From Anopheles merus (taxonomy: Eukaryota > Arthropoda > Insecta > Diptera > Culicidae): a stretch of DNA of 64,000 nucleotides. A program made the position numbers and the translations under genes. The stretch lies in NCBI RefSeq assembly GCF_017562075.2, contig NC_054085.1, positions 19,143,222 through 19,207,221 on the forward strand. The letters run 5' to 3'. Below the pieces are notes generated by a model. That model was given only the letters and a program-made list of their open reading frames with translations, ran no database searches and had not been told where the DNA came from. Shown piece by piece: positions 11,201-23,600 of the stretch. Position 1 is the first letter of the stretch. Every line of letters begins with the position of its first letter.

Positions 11201-14200
11201 TACTTCGTTGCCTGTCTAAACAACAACCACAACAACAAACACAACAACAGCAGCAGCAGCAGCAGCCACAGCAGTAAAAAAGCAGTAAACGACGGTACCA
11301 GAATCAGCCGTAGCAGCAGCAGCAGCATCAGTAGGCGCCGGCCACACATATTACAGCACTTTCTTATACCACCATCACCACAACAACAACAGCAACTACT
11401 ACTACAACTCCTCCTGTTGCCCCAAGCAGCAAGAAGAGCAACAGCATTCACCACCACCAGCAGCTAGAATATATAAAGATAAAGAAGAAGGAAAAAACAC
11501 AAACAAACAAACAAAAAACACATTAGAAATACCATCTCGTCTCTGAGGTTTAAAAAAAAGAACAATAAAGGAAAAGTTGTTAAACCGACAAATAACAAAC
11601 ACAGGAAAAGAAAAGAAAAAATCAGCAAAATAACAAGGAAGAAAACAAAAAGGCACAGGAAAAGAAATTGCGAAACAGATGTGTGAAACAATGCGGTAGC
11701 AGCAATAACATCAACAAGCAGAAGAAGAACAACAACAGCAAAATGCATGATGGCACAAGCAGAACACCAGCAACACATCCCAGCCAGTCCGCTCCCCCGT
11801 CACCACCACCCATGTGTGCTGTGCACCTGGGGGTTTGAAAAGGAAAAAAAAACAAAACATAGTTATATAACATCGTTTCTATATTAAATGGGGGAAAAAA
11901 TGGCGACATTAACAACCACCAACAACACAACTACGACGGATTATAGCCTTTTTCTCCTGAGAGAAACTAGAGAACCACTCTTTCGTTGAGCGCGCCGAAA
12001 TTACTACTTTTCCGCCCGTGCGGTTGTGGTCTTCTTTTTACCGTTTTTGAAGACGAATGTCGTCGCGTGTGGATTAATATCGAGAGAAAGAGAGAGAGAG
12101 AGTGAGTGAGCAAAAGGATTCTTTTACCATCCAACTAGCGGAGGAGCGAACGCGGCTGAAGAAGAAGATGTATAATCCTCAGAAAATGGAGATCCCTTGC
12201 CGCGGGGGCGTACAATTTGGTGCAAACACGACGATAATCGATACCATTATTGCATTTTTTTTTTGTTAGTTTGTTTGTTTTTTCAAACTCTAGAGCAGAA
12301 AGATAGAGACAGAGAAGAGAGGAAGAACACGTTGTATTTGAAACTGAGAAATGAGGAAGAAAATACAATCCCCCCACTCCGTTTTCCACAGAGAATGCGT
12401 TTGCCGCCTCACCATACATACACTTACACACACACACACATTTATGTTTTGAACAAGGAAAGAAGCTTCGCTGTTTGTAGTTTGCAGAAAGAACCGTGTT
12501 GGGAAAGGACAGGATCATACGGATTATCATGGTGGTGGGGTGGGGGTGAAGGGAAGGGTCACTTTAAGCTGCACAGTGCTGGTACACACCGAATGTGCAA
12601 GATCGATCTCTTTGCTGTCGTTCGCAATAGCTGAAGCTTTTGAGAGTGGGTGGTGGTGGTAGTAGGTGGACGCGGAAGTGTAGTATTGTGCCTCAGAGTA
12701 TGATCAAGCATCTTCCTCTCACTATTCGGCGTTTTGCTTGTTGTTCTTGCAAATCGTGTGGCGACAAGAATACTAATCACAAATAGAGCATTAGGTGGTG
12801 GGGGGGGGATGTAGCAACTTACTTCGAGTCGATGTGACATGAAATCCTAATAATCAATCAAGAGAGAGAGGGAGGGATTGCTTTTCCACTTTTTTGCCCA
12901 CTTATGTTCGTTCCGTTTGGTTTGTTTTTCTCACCCCAAAAAATATAATCTTCCTCTCGTCTAACGCTACCTTGTAACGTAGTTTGAATTAAGTGGCTAT
13001 ATACAATCATTTTTGAAGTAAGATCGTTTTTTTTCCATAACACGTTCATCACCAAACGATCGTTTCAGCGTGCACGTTCAAACATCTTCGATCCATGCAA
13101 GTGTGAGTGGGTGTGTGTGTGCGTGTGTATGGTGTCGTATTCGGTTGATCTAGTTCAGTAGAGTTGTAAGAGAGATCAAGCAAATTGTTTAAAAAAGGGG
13201 GAAGATGTAATACAAGAACAAACTACCTTCCCACTGCAAGGAATGTAGCAAACAATAGGAAAACGAAATAGGAATAACGATCATTATACTACTGTGTGTT
13301 CAACAGTGATCGACAGAATAGAAAACACAGCCACACACACACACACACACAGAAAAGAAAAGAAGGCAACAAATACAGGCCGAAGTGAGGTGTAGAGACA
13401 GTGAAAAGGTAACACTCAGAACAGCAAAAATACACTCCAAAACACACAAAAAAGCATTAATATCGAACATTACTCCAGCCAGAGATGCGCGCACTATTGT
13501 TTGTTATTGCGGAACAATTAAATTGGAGCAAAACTGAAAACACAAAACATACTAACGGAAAAAATATGGAACAAATAAAATGAAATAAAAGAGAACTAAA
13601 AGTGAGAAGAAAAAACAAAACAAGAAAAACACGCAACGCCTCTCCCTGAAAATTTGAACAGAAAACGAAAAACGAAATAAGAGAAACTTCTGCCCTCCTT
13701 TTCTTCCTCCCCTGCCATTGGAAGTGTTCGTTTGTGGATGATGATGATTTAACAAAAAAAAAATGATAAGAAAAAACACCAGCAAAAATAAATCGGATTG
13801 TTCCGGACAGGAGAAGGAAAGTCGACTAAGGACTGAAGTGTGGCAATGGACAAATAGTTTTTTTTTTCTTGAACATCTTTTCTCAAACACTACTGTTGGG
13901 CCTAGTGTTGGTTTGGTGGGCTGCCTATTTGAACTATAAATCCTCCAACGGTAAGAACACTCGCAGAAGAAGAAAAAAGACCCCAAAAATTGCAGAATGA
14001 TGGGGGAGAATCCTTTCAGTAAGGTTCATCCGTGTTTTTTGTTTGTCGTGAGAGTAAAAAAAAATAAATAAAAGAGAAATAACTGTATAAGAAATGCAAA
14101 TTGAAGGCACTTCAACTTGAATGCACCAGCTGCGCGTTTGTCGGGCATTTTGGGAAAGAAAAAAGATTCACGGTTATTTAGGGCATCGCAAGAATGCTGC

Positions 14201-16590
14201 AATGTATGTTACATGGTCTCCGTAGGTTCGGTGCTTGTATTAAGAATATATCCTTTTGCCACGTCTGCGTAAAGCAATCTTTCGAAAATGAGTTCAGCAA
14301 ACCCAGTTGCGTTGCGCGAGAGATGGCTTTGGCAAATCATATTTTGTTTGAACCGAAATTATATTTCTCTTGCAAAAGGAGCGAAAAACGAGGAAATGAA
14401 ATGAAATTATTTTACAGAGAAAAAAAAACAACACACAAAATAGGGTGAGATTCGAACGAGGGGAACGAAAACACATGAATCAAAGATTAAATTATCGTAA
14501 AACAGAAACAAAACACAAAAAACATACTTTAAACATACATCACGAAACACACAACATAATAGGATAAAAAGTATAACAAATGAAAGGAAAAAAAAACATA
14601 AAATATGAAGCAACAAAAAAAAAACCTGATTGTGTGCTAGGAATAAAACAAAATAATACGATGAATGTCAGGTGAAGAAAGTATGAAAGCAACACACGCG
14701 GCGGAGACAAGGGGTTTATGTGTGTAGGAGAAAGTGACAATGAGAAAACGTGCTGTTTAGAGGTGCGCTTGGTTTATGCTAGACATGGGATGGGAGGGAT
14801 GGGGAAAGGGGGTTGTGGATAGGAAAATTCAAAACGAAATAAAAAAAAACGAACTATATCTATGAAGCAGCGGCAGAAAGGATTAAAGCAAAAAGAAAAA
14901 AAGAAAATCCCAAACACGGAAAACGGAACGGTAGATAGGGTGAGAAATTATAAGAATGGGTGCCGCCGATGCAACAACCCAGAGGGTCGGAAGGATTTAA
15001 AGGAAGACAGAAAAAGATTTGCGATGCGAAATAAAATGCGACCCAACTGGTTGGAGGATTGGAATGTCCGAGCGGCCTAGCGCTGGCCGAAGACTATAGG
15101 AAAGTGAATAAAATAAATGCTAAAAATATATATGTATATGAATATAAAATGAATAGAGAGCGGGAAAACAAAAAAGGGAAATAGGCAAAAAAAACATATA
15201 AAAGAGAATGGTTTGCTTTCGATTCACTCCCAGATAGGTTAATGACTTTTTTGTATTTTTATTTTGTGTGTATTATTTCTTACAAAATGCACTCACACAT
15301 ACACACGTATACGGAAGCAAATCAATAAAACTAGAACTTAATTTTTTCAAAAACTATAATTTCCAAAACATTGCCACTCCACACTTATTTGTTTTAAAAG
15401 TCACAGCTGATGCATTTAATACAATAGCAACAAAGACAAAGAAAACAGATAAAAAAAACTCTAAAAAAAGAAAACTATCTAAAAAATTGGAAAACAATTG
15501 GGGCATGAAAACAAACAAAACACAACAATAATTGTAACCGGTAAAGAGAGGAGAACGAAAAGAAAAAAAGGAACAGACAAGAAAAAAGAATGAAAAAAGT
15601 GAACACAAAATACTACCGAAATTGAAGGCAAGCAGCAAAATCGCCCTCATATTTGTCCCCTCCCACCCCCCCAACTCCCCTCTGTCATGCCCCTCCACAG
15701 AAGGTAACATAAAAAAAACATAAAAATGTGGTAGAAAATACAGGAGCAAAATATAGAATTTGTAAAAGATTTAATCAATATCCAAAACTAGCCAAAAAAC
15801 CAATTGGACAACAAAGCAAAACACAAAAACGCACATATAAGTGTGAAAAATAAATACAAAAAAGGGCAAACCGGCTTACTATTGGGATAAAATATTGAAA
15901 ACAAAAACAAACGAGTAGAAAAAAGGAACGAATTGGATCAAAAAAGTGCATTTGCGCAGCGAAAGAAGTGAAAGAGTCGGAGCTGAAAAGAGACAAGAAG
16001 CTTAAAGCATCAGAAATCCTATACCCCTCCCCAGAGCTCAACGCATAGGAACGGCGAGAATTAGTAAATGGAAAGGAAAATGTTATACAAACAAACAAAA
16101 AAACTATAATAAAGAAAAGAGAGGAACACAGGGGAATCGAGCAAGTGGTCGAAGAAATGGAAAGGATTTAATGCGAAAAAGGAAAAAGAAAGGCCGAGAG
16201 AGCGTTAAGATGAAATCAATCAAGCCAGCCAAAAAACAGCTCAGATCGCAACAGGCGGGGGACAGGTGAAACAACCCCCACGTTGCAGCACTCACAAACC
16301 GATCACACTAAAAACTATCGCGTGGCGGAAACGGAAAGCGAAACGCAAATCCCCGATGAGTATAGAACGACAAAAAAATAACCTGAAACATATTAAAGGA
16401 AAAAAAAATCGAGAAAAAAGTACGCAAGAAACGAAGACACAACACAAAAGGGATAAAAATAAACCAAATCGCTCTCAAAACGACCAACAGCAACGTGCGT
16501 TTTGGCCCCCATTTTTTCGCTTACTACTCACCAAATGCGTTTTCCGTAGACACATGCACTACTTTTTTATACACATTTTACATCACTTTT
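11201..16590 (+). other. A-rich, T-poor tract between eIF5A and NOM1
   Basis: About 5.4 kb with no credible coding sequence and a very strong strand bias. For example, bases 15421-15480 contain 39 A but only 7 T. The first 300 bases after the eIF5A stop are CAG/CAA-rich; from about 11470 onward the DNA is a monotone of AAACAAA, AAAGAAA and similar words. Many AATAAA hexamers occur on the plus strand (for example near 11565, 13570, 14055, 15100 and 16110), so the eIF5A transcript could end at several places. The minus-strand frames here are only Phe/Leu-rich translations of the poly-A bias. The NOM1 poly(A) signal (TTTATT on plus, 16597-16602) bounds it on the right. Confidence 0.6.
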
Positions 16591-16633
16591 AAACGATTTA
16601 TTCTTTTCTTCTGATCTCTGCACAGCGTCGCTC

Positions 16634-19600
16634 TTAAAAATCGCACTCAATCTTCGTATCCGTCGCCAGCAGCTCATCGGCCTGCTTGATGCGTTCCTGT
16701 AGCAACTGCACCTGCTCCTCCGGTAGGCTGTTGCTGTTGGCCGAACTGCTACCCCGTGCCAGAAAGTGATGCATAAACAGCCGGATCCCATCCTTGAATG
16801 CCTTCAGCTTGAAGCTAGCCGAGATGCGACTAAACACCTGCAGACACTTGTTCTCGTCCTCCATCAGCAACAGTCCCAGCATGATCTGGCGCATCAGCCG
16901 CAAGTTCACCTTATCGATCTCAGCCAGGTCGACCACCTTGAGGCAGGACAGGGCCAACCCCCCTTCCCCGATGAGGTGCGTAATGAAGCGGGCCAAATTG
17001 CGAACCTGCTGCTGCTGCAGCGAATGGATCTCCTTCAGCCGATCCCACAGCGCGTACTGGATCGCTAGCTGGTAGCGCCGGTCGTAGTCGCAAAACTTTT
17101 GCGCCAGCACACTGTAGTACGGGTTGTAGTCCTTCTCCGCCAGCGCGCAGTGTATGATGACGGACACGAGAATGCGCAGATCTTTGATCGCTAGCCGCAG
17201 CAGCTTCTCGAACGCGTCCAGATAGTCCTCGGCGCTCATGATGATGCAGAACGCGTTGCGCCGATCGTCCGTATTCATGCGCTGCTGGCGGGCGAGCTCG
17301 AGCAGCTGCTCGCTGTACTGGGCTTCCCCTGAGGAGGTGGAGGTGGTCGCTTTTCCGCCGGTGTTTGGCCCCGCATCTTTGGTCCCGAGCCAGGCCGACC
17401 CGACCAGCCACCATTTGCCGCGCTCCGGTATCTTTACGATGTCCTCGATGCCGATGTTGAGCGACGATACGTACTTGCCGTTGTTGATCATGCCCTTGAG
17501 CAGCTTGCGAAAGTGTTCCACCAGCGTCGGATCGTACTGGGGTATCTTGCTCATGTTGTTGTTTTTCACCGCCAACAGTATTTCCAGCATGTACTTAACA
17601 CGTGGACTGGGGGAAAAGAAAGAAGAGAGTTTATTTGTTGGTTTAAATCCTTTTCATATTCCTCAACAAGTCGCCTACTCCGCTGCGTTCACCATGGCAA
17701 CCATCTACTTACTCATTCTTCAGCTTGTCCGGCGCGTTCGCAGCCTTCTTCTGTATCGCAATGATCAACTCCTTCAGCGCCAGTGGGTCGTCCTTGCGCA
17801 GAATAAACCCAACCGTACGCAGCACCAGCAGGATGCACTCCACCGCCTTCTCGTTGAAGCACTCGATCAACTTCTGCATCACCTCGTGCACGATCTTGCA
17901 CTTGACGATGTCGAACGTGTACAGGTGGCACATCAGCTGCACACAGTTGTCCAGCTGCTTTGCCTCGTTCGGCGTCGTCTCGATCTCGCCCAGCAGCTCC
18001 AGGAACCGGCCAACGATCGTTTCGAGAAACTGTGAGCCCACCTCGCCACCCACGTTGGCGTGCAGTATGGCCACCAGCAGCATATGCTCCAGCACCATCC
18101 GCTCGGGCGTCAGCGTGGGCACGACCGTTGCCTCCAGTATGAGCGCCGTGAGCGTGCTGTTCATGTCGTGCCGTGCGTTCTGCATGTACAGATTGTCCAG
18201 CGTGATGGAGATGCGGTGCACGTTCGATTCGGCCAACCGGTTAATCTGTCCCTTGAGCGTGCGCTGGAGACGCTGCAGCCGCTCCTGCTGCTTCGGATCG
18301 GTTGCGTTCCCTTTGGCGGTTGCTTCCGCCTCCAGTTTGGCGCGCATGTGCGGGGGAACGTATTTGCCACCGGTGGCGCCGGCACTGTTATTGTCTTCCT
18401 TGATTATATTGCCCGCTTTGTCGCGCTTACGGCCGTAGATGTCTTCCCAGGTGCCGTCGTCTTTTTTGGCGGAGGATTTGCTGCCCTCTTCACCGTCGGA
18501 CGGATCGTCCGAGCCAGATTCATCATCGAACAGGTCGTCTAGCCCATCGTCTTCATCGTCGAAATCTTCCTCCTCGTCGTCGTACTCCGGTTCCTCTTCC
18601 GAGTCCGACGATGCTTTCCGCTTGCCGGTTGCCTTTTTCTTCGTTTCTTTTCCATTTTTCGACCGCTTTTCTTTGCTGGGTTTTAGCAACACGAAGCGTC
18701 CTGCACCATTTCCATCCTCTTTCTCGTCACTGTTGTTATCCCGTTTGGTCTTTTTGCTCTTCTTTTCATTGCCATTTTTTTGTTTTGTCCCTTTCCTCGG
18801 CTCGAACTCTTCACCAAGCTCTGCTTCACTATCTTTATCCGAATACGCATCATCATCATCGAAATCATCAAATTCGTCCTCTTCGGAAATGCTTTCCGCC
18901 TTCTTTCGCTTCTTGCCCACCTTCTCTTTGGCAGCAAATTTTACTCGCTTTCCATTATTCTCCTCTTCCCGCTCCTCATCCGATTCTAGCTCGTCGTCCT
19001 CCTCCTCGTCCGAATCGTACAGCTCATCGTTTTCCGAATAATCCGACTCGCCACCGTTTTCATCCGCCTCCTCCTCCTCCTGCTCCATCTCCGAATCGTA
19101 CTCACCCAAATCGTCGTCCATATCGTCCAGCCCAAAGTACTTCTCCTCAATCTTCTTCAACTTTTCCACCCTTTTCCGCTCGTTAGGCGATAGCTTTTCT
19201 TTACGTTTTTTGGTCCGCTTCGACGGCTCGCCACTATCTTCCTTCGGCACATCGTTCAGCTTGCCACCGACGGCTTGCTTCAAATCCTCCACAAACTCAT
19301 CGCCCGAGTTTTCCTCCAGCTCAGCCGCCTCCTTAGCCGCTTCGTACATTTTCCGTATGCTCTCATCGGTGCACAGTTCCAGCGCGTAGTCCAACCCATC
19401 GTTGAAGCTTTTCGGTATACCTTCCTTGTTCCGGCGGCGGTTGATTTTCAACAGCTTTTCATACTTTTCAATCACACGATCGTCCTCCTCGTTCGCCGCC
19501 TCCAGCTGCTTGATGCGGTTCGATTTGAGACCCTCTTCATACCGGTGCAACTCCATCATTTCCTTCTCCCGCTCCACTTCCATCTGGCTCGTGTAGGGTT

Positions 19601-20037
19601 TCGACACGGGCTGGTTCTTGCTGCCCTTTGCCATGCTCTTCCCACTGTCCTCCTCATCGCTAAAGTCGTCCGACGGGATCTCTTCATCATCGTCAAACAC
19701 CTCCGACTCGTCGTCGCCATCCGACTGCTGATCGTGTGCAAACTTGCCACCGTGCTGCCTTTGGCTTCGGCCGCCTCCTCCCCCCTGCCCCTGCCGTTCC
19801 TTCCGGCTGCGGTTGTGGTAGTTGAAGCGGTTCAGCTTCTTCTGCTGGCGCTTTTCCTTGCGCAAATCTTTGCGCGTTTTCACCGCCGGCGCTTTGCTGC
19901 TTTTGCGCCCATTTCGGCCCCCCTGGCGAACGTTTTTCTGCGGACGGTTATGGCTGGAACGTGTAAGGACGCAAAGTAATATTATTAGGCACATGGAGAA
20001 GTAAGGAAACAACACAACACACTTACCGAACCTTCAT
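16634..20037 (-). CDS. NOM1: Nucleolar MIF4G-domain protein NOM1/Sgd1
   Basis: NOM1/Sgd1 is a nucleolar factor of small ribosomal subunit maturation that also binds the RNA helicase eIF4AIII. Exons are 20027-20037 (ATG AAG GTT CG), 17713-19953 and 16634-17606, giving about 1074 residues. The first 11-nt coding exon restores the start MKVRHNRPQKN; an in-frame ATG further upstream reads through the intron and should not be used. The N-terminal half is basic and then strongly acidic with Asp/Glu/Ser tracts, typical of nucleolar proteins. GKYVPPHMR near residue 540 precedes the MIF4G domain (about 560-770), and an MA3 domain (about 865-975, beginning AFCIIMSAEDYLDAFEKL) follows. The exon 2-3 junction reads KLKNDPRVKYMLEILLAVKNNN, a conserved part of MIF4G. 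AATAAA on the minus strand at 16602-16597 lies about 30 bases past the stop. Confidence 0.93.
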
Positions 20038-20602
20038 CGCGTTCAGGGTTTAACTGAAATTACCACGCAAACACCATCAATAGCACGTTTTTGCGAAAAG
20101 GGAACCAAGAGGAAAATGTGTTTCCAATTTTACGAATAACAACAACATTCACCGGTATATGACAGTTTACCGCACGTGGATTAATGCCAAGGTGGTTGTT
20201 GTTGAGGTAGCTTTTGAATTGTCTCCATCAACATAACGGTTAATTTTCAAAATTAAATGCAATGCTTCTACAAAATCTGTTATTATGTTAGAAATTATTT
20301 TGTCTAACAATTCTTGTACAAAAATAAGGAAAAAGTTTTGATATAAAATAAACAAAAACAGACAACCGACAAAAAATAATTTGTTTGGAAGGTTATCTTT
20401 TTGCAGTCACCTTGTCCGCCGCACGTCAAATTTCCCCGATGACAGTGGGAGGTGGATCGAAATTTGCAGAGGCCCGCGAGCAAAAAGCTGACTAGCAGCA
20501 GAGAAGGATTCGTCCCGTAATTTTTAGCGTCGTCAAAGTACAATGATCCATCGGCTGGCTCCCTAACTCGGAAAAGGATCGGCTAAGGAACGGAAGCACA
20601 AA
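20038..20602. promoter_or_regulatory. Divergent promoter region, NOM1 / OPA1
   Basis: The start codons of NOM1 (minus) and OPA1 (plus) are 565 bases apart and point away from each other. The stretch contains no coding sequence. It should carry both 5' UTRs and either a bidirectional promoter or two close promoters. I see no TATA box that I would defend. Confidence 0.6.
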
Positions 20603-23600
20603 ATGGCCCAACTGCTTCGTGGATGGTCGAGGTAAGGCACCGAAAAAACGCGTTGTTACCAGGACACACGACGGCTGCTGGTTGCTTGCTCTCTCTCCTG
20701 CATCCGTCATGAGCTCATATCGTTATGTAAAGTTTATTGATTTTTTGTTTTTACTTTCCTTATGTCTTCGCGCGTGTCGTCAACCTGCCTTGTGCCAACA
20801 AACAAAAAAAAAAAAAAAACACCCGTTCGATGCCAAAAACGCCCGTCTGGTTCATCAGCATCGACCCGCGGTTCAAGCACATTCGACCGGTCGTGTACAC
20901 GGTGAGCCGCGTCAACTTTTCCGGCTTTACGACCCCCGGTGGCAATGGTAGCAATGGAAGTGCTGGCACCGGCGGTAGCAACCATTCCACGGCCTGGTCC
21001 CGGTACAACTACTACCGGCAGCAGGAATTCCTGCGACCCCCGAACGCGAGCGGCTGGCAGTACTATGGAGGGCAGCAGCAGCGCCATTACGGCATGCTGA
21101 TCGGGCGCGTGCTGAGGGGCGTGCTGAAGCTGCGCTACCTCGTGCTCGGCAGTGCCATCGGTGGAGGCGTTACGCTCAACAAACGGTACGAGGAGTGGAA
21201 GGACGGGCTGCCGGACATGAAGTGGCTCGAGGAGGTGTTCCCCGACAACGAGAAGTGGGCCGGCTTTACGAAAAATCTGCTCGCCGTTAAGGACGCCGTG
21301 AAAGACTCGATCGAAATAGGTACCATCAGAGTGGTGAAGTAGAAAAAGCACAATTGTTTACGGTCATGGTCATATTTTTAGATCCTCGGTTAAAGCAGCT
21401 GAGCGAGCACAAGCTGAACGAGTGGCGACAGTGGTTCGACCAGCGGCTGGACAACGCAATCGAAGCAGCGGAAACGCAACAAAACCCCCAGATTGAGAGT
21501 AAGTAATCGTGCTCCCGGTGTTCCGTGTTCGTTCCGTTCCGACCCAAGTGCTCAAGAATGATTAAATGTTTACAAAACCTGTGCTGTTCACGATGATGTA
21601 AAAGCTATTATGGGCTGTTGTTTGTTTGTTCGTGTGTGAGCGTGCTTACATCATCCGAGCACGAAAAGCTCGAACGGTTATCGGGCGTGCATCAGAGACA
21701 AGCCAAAAAGCGTTCAATTTCTTCTATGTAAATGTAATGTAATTTTATTTCTAACTAATTTTGGATAAAACAAAACTTAACGTCATCACCAACAACGCGA
21801 TCGCCGGGTTCGTTACGGGTCGATAGTGTGTAGAGTAACGGTTCGCGAGAAATCATATTCGAACGTGTACCGTTACTAAGTTTCATCGTGATTCATTCGC
21901 TCTTCCCGTTCACCTTCCCCTCTACCCTTCTTTAGGGGTCAGTTAAAAGGAAAGTTTGTGCCGCGTTTAATCGAAATTATTTTTTTTTCTTTCTCTTTCT
22001 CTCTTTCTCTCTCTATTTGGCTTCTCTAGGTTCCTTCCAGAACTTGTCAGAATTTATTTCTGAGCTATATGGAGGTAAAAACCAGTTAGCGTTTAAAAAT
22101 CTAATAAGATTTAACATGCGTTATGTAGATAGATGCTGGTGATGGGGTCAGAGCGCACCAAAAGATTTAGTCATTCTTGAGTGGTTTAAAAAAACGACGC
22201 CTCGGAATTGGTTCTCTCTGTTTGCTTTGCAAAATCGACCCCTGTTCTAGTGCTGTGTTAATTTTCCTTCCCGGTTTTCTCTCGCTCTTCCTTCTCTTCC
22301 CCTCCTCAAACAACCACCAGCAACCAAAGAGGAGCTGCGTGCGAAAAACACTGTCAACGCGAAGGGGCTCAGCGCGGAGGACAGCCGCAAGCGCGTTGAC
22401 ACCCTGCAGGCGCAGGTCGACTCGCTGCAGACGGAAATCATGAACGTGCAGCTCAAGTACCAGCGGGAGGTGGAAAAGCTCGAGAAGGAAAACCGCGACC
22501 TGCGGCAGCAGTATCTGATACTGAAGACGAACCGCAAGCAGCCGACGAAGAAGCGCATCAAAAAGTCGCTCATCGACATGTACTCGGAGGTGCTGGACGA
22601 GCTGTCCGGGTACGATACGAGCTACACCACGGCCGACCATCTGCCGCGCGTGGTGGTGGTCGGTGATCAGAGCAGCGGCAAAACCTCGGTGCTGGAATCG
22701 ATCGCGCAGGCGCGCATCTTCCCGCGCGGCAGTGGCGAGATGATGACGCGTGCCCCGGTCAAGGTGACGCTGTCGGAGGGCCCGTACCATGTGGCACAGT
22801 TTCGCGATTCCGAGCGGGAGTACGATCTGACGAAGGAGAGCGATCTGGCGGAGCTGCGCCGCGATGTGGAGATTCGGATGCGCAACTCGGTGCGGGGCGG
22901 CAAGACGGTCAGCATGGACGTGATCTCGATGACGGTGAAGGGACCGGGGCTGCAGCGGATGGTGCTGGTCGATCTGCCGGGCATCATTTCGACGCAGACG
23001 GTCGATATGGCGCCGGATACGCGCGATCAGATCAAGCACATGACCGAACACTACATGAGCAACCCGAATGCGATCATTTTGTGCATTCAGGTAAGCGTGG
23101 GAAGAGAGATAGTGAGAGGGAACAGTGCGAGAAGAGAGCTTAAATGTTTGATTTCTTCCATCTCAGGACGGTTCGGTCGATGCGGAACGAAGCAACGTGA
23201 CCGACCTGGTGTCGCAATGCGATCCGCTCGGCAAGCGTACGATCTTCGTGCTGACCAAGGTGGACCTGGCGGAAGATTTGGCCGACCCGAACCGCATCCG
23301 GAAGATACTGTCCGGCAAGCTGTTCCCCATGAAGGCGCTCGGCTACTTTGCCGTGGTGACGGGGCGCGGCCGCAAGGACGACAGCATCGAAACGATACGC
23401 GAATATGAGGAAAAGTTTTTCAAAAACTCCAAACTATTCCAGTAAGTGTGGGCGGGCACGGCACATGGCAGTGGAGTTTTAAACCTTTTTCACTTATTTT
23501 CACATTTTTTCATAAAACAAAAAACACAGAAGTGGCGTCACAATGTCGCATCAGGTGACGACGAGAAACCTCAGCCTAGCCGTGGCCGACCGGTTCTGGA

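Noticed and set aside
11402..11930. Minus-strand Phe/Leu/Cys-rich frames that look like membrane proteins
   Set aside because: They result from reading the A-rich plus strand backwards (TTT, CTT, TTG codons) and have no defined family.
17238..18542. Long plus-strand frames opposite NOM1
   Set aside because: They are antisense shadows of the conserved NOM1 MIF4G/MA3 exons, whose minus-strand reading matches the family over its full length.
22167..23051. 294-codon minus-strand frame in OPA1
   Set aside because: Antisense of the OPA1 GTPase exon; His/Arg/Leu-rich without similarity.
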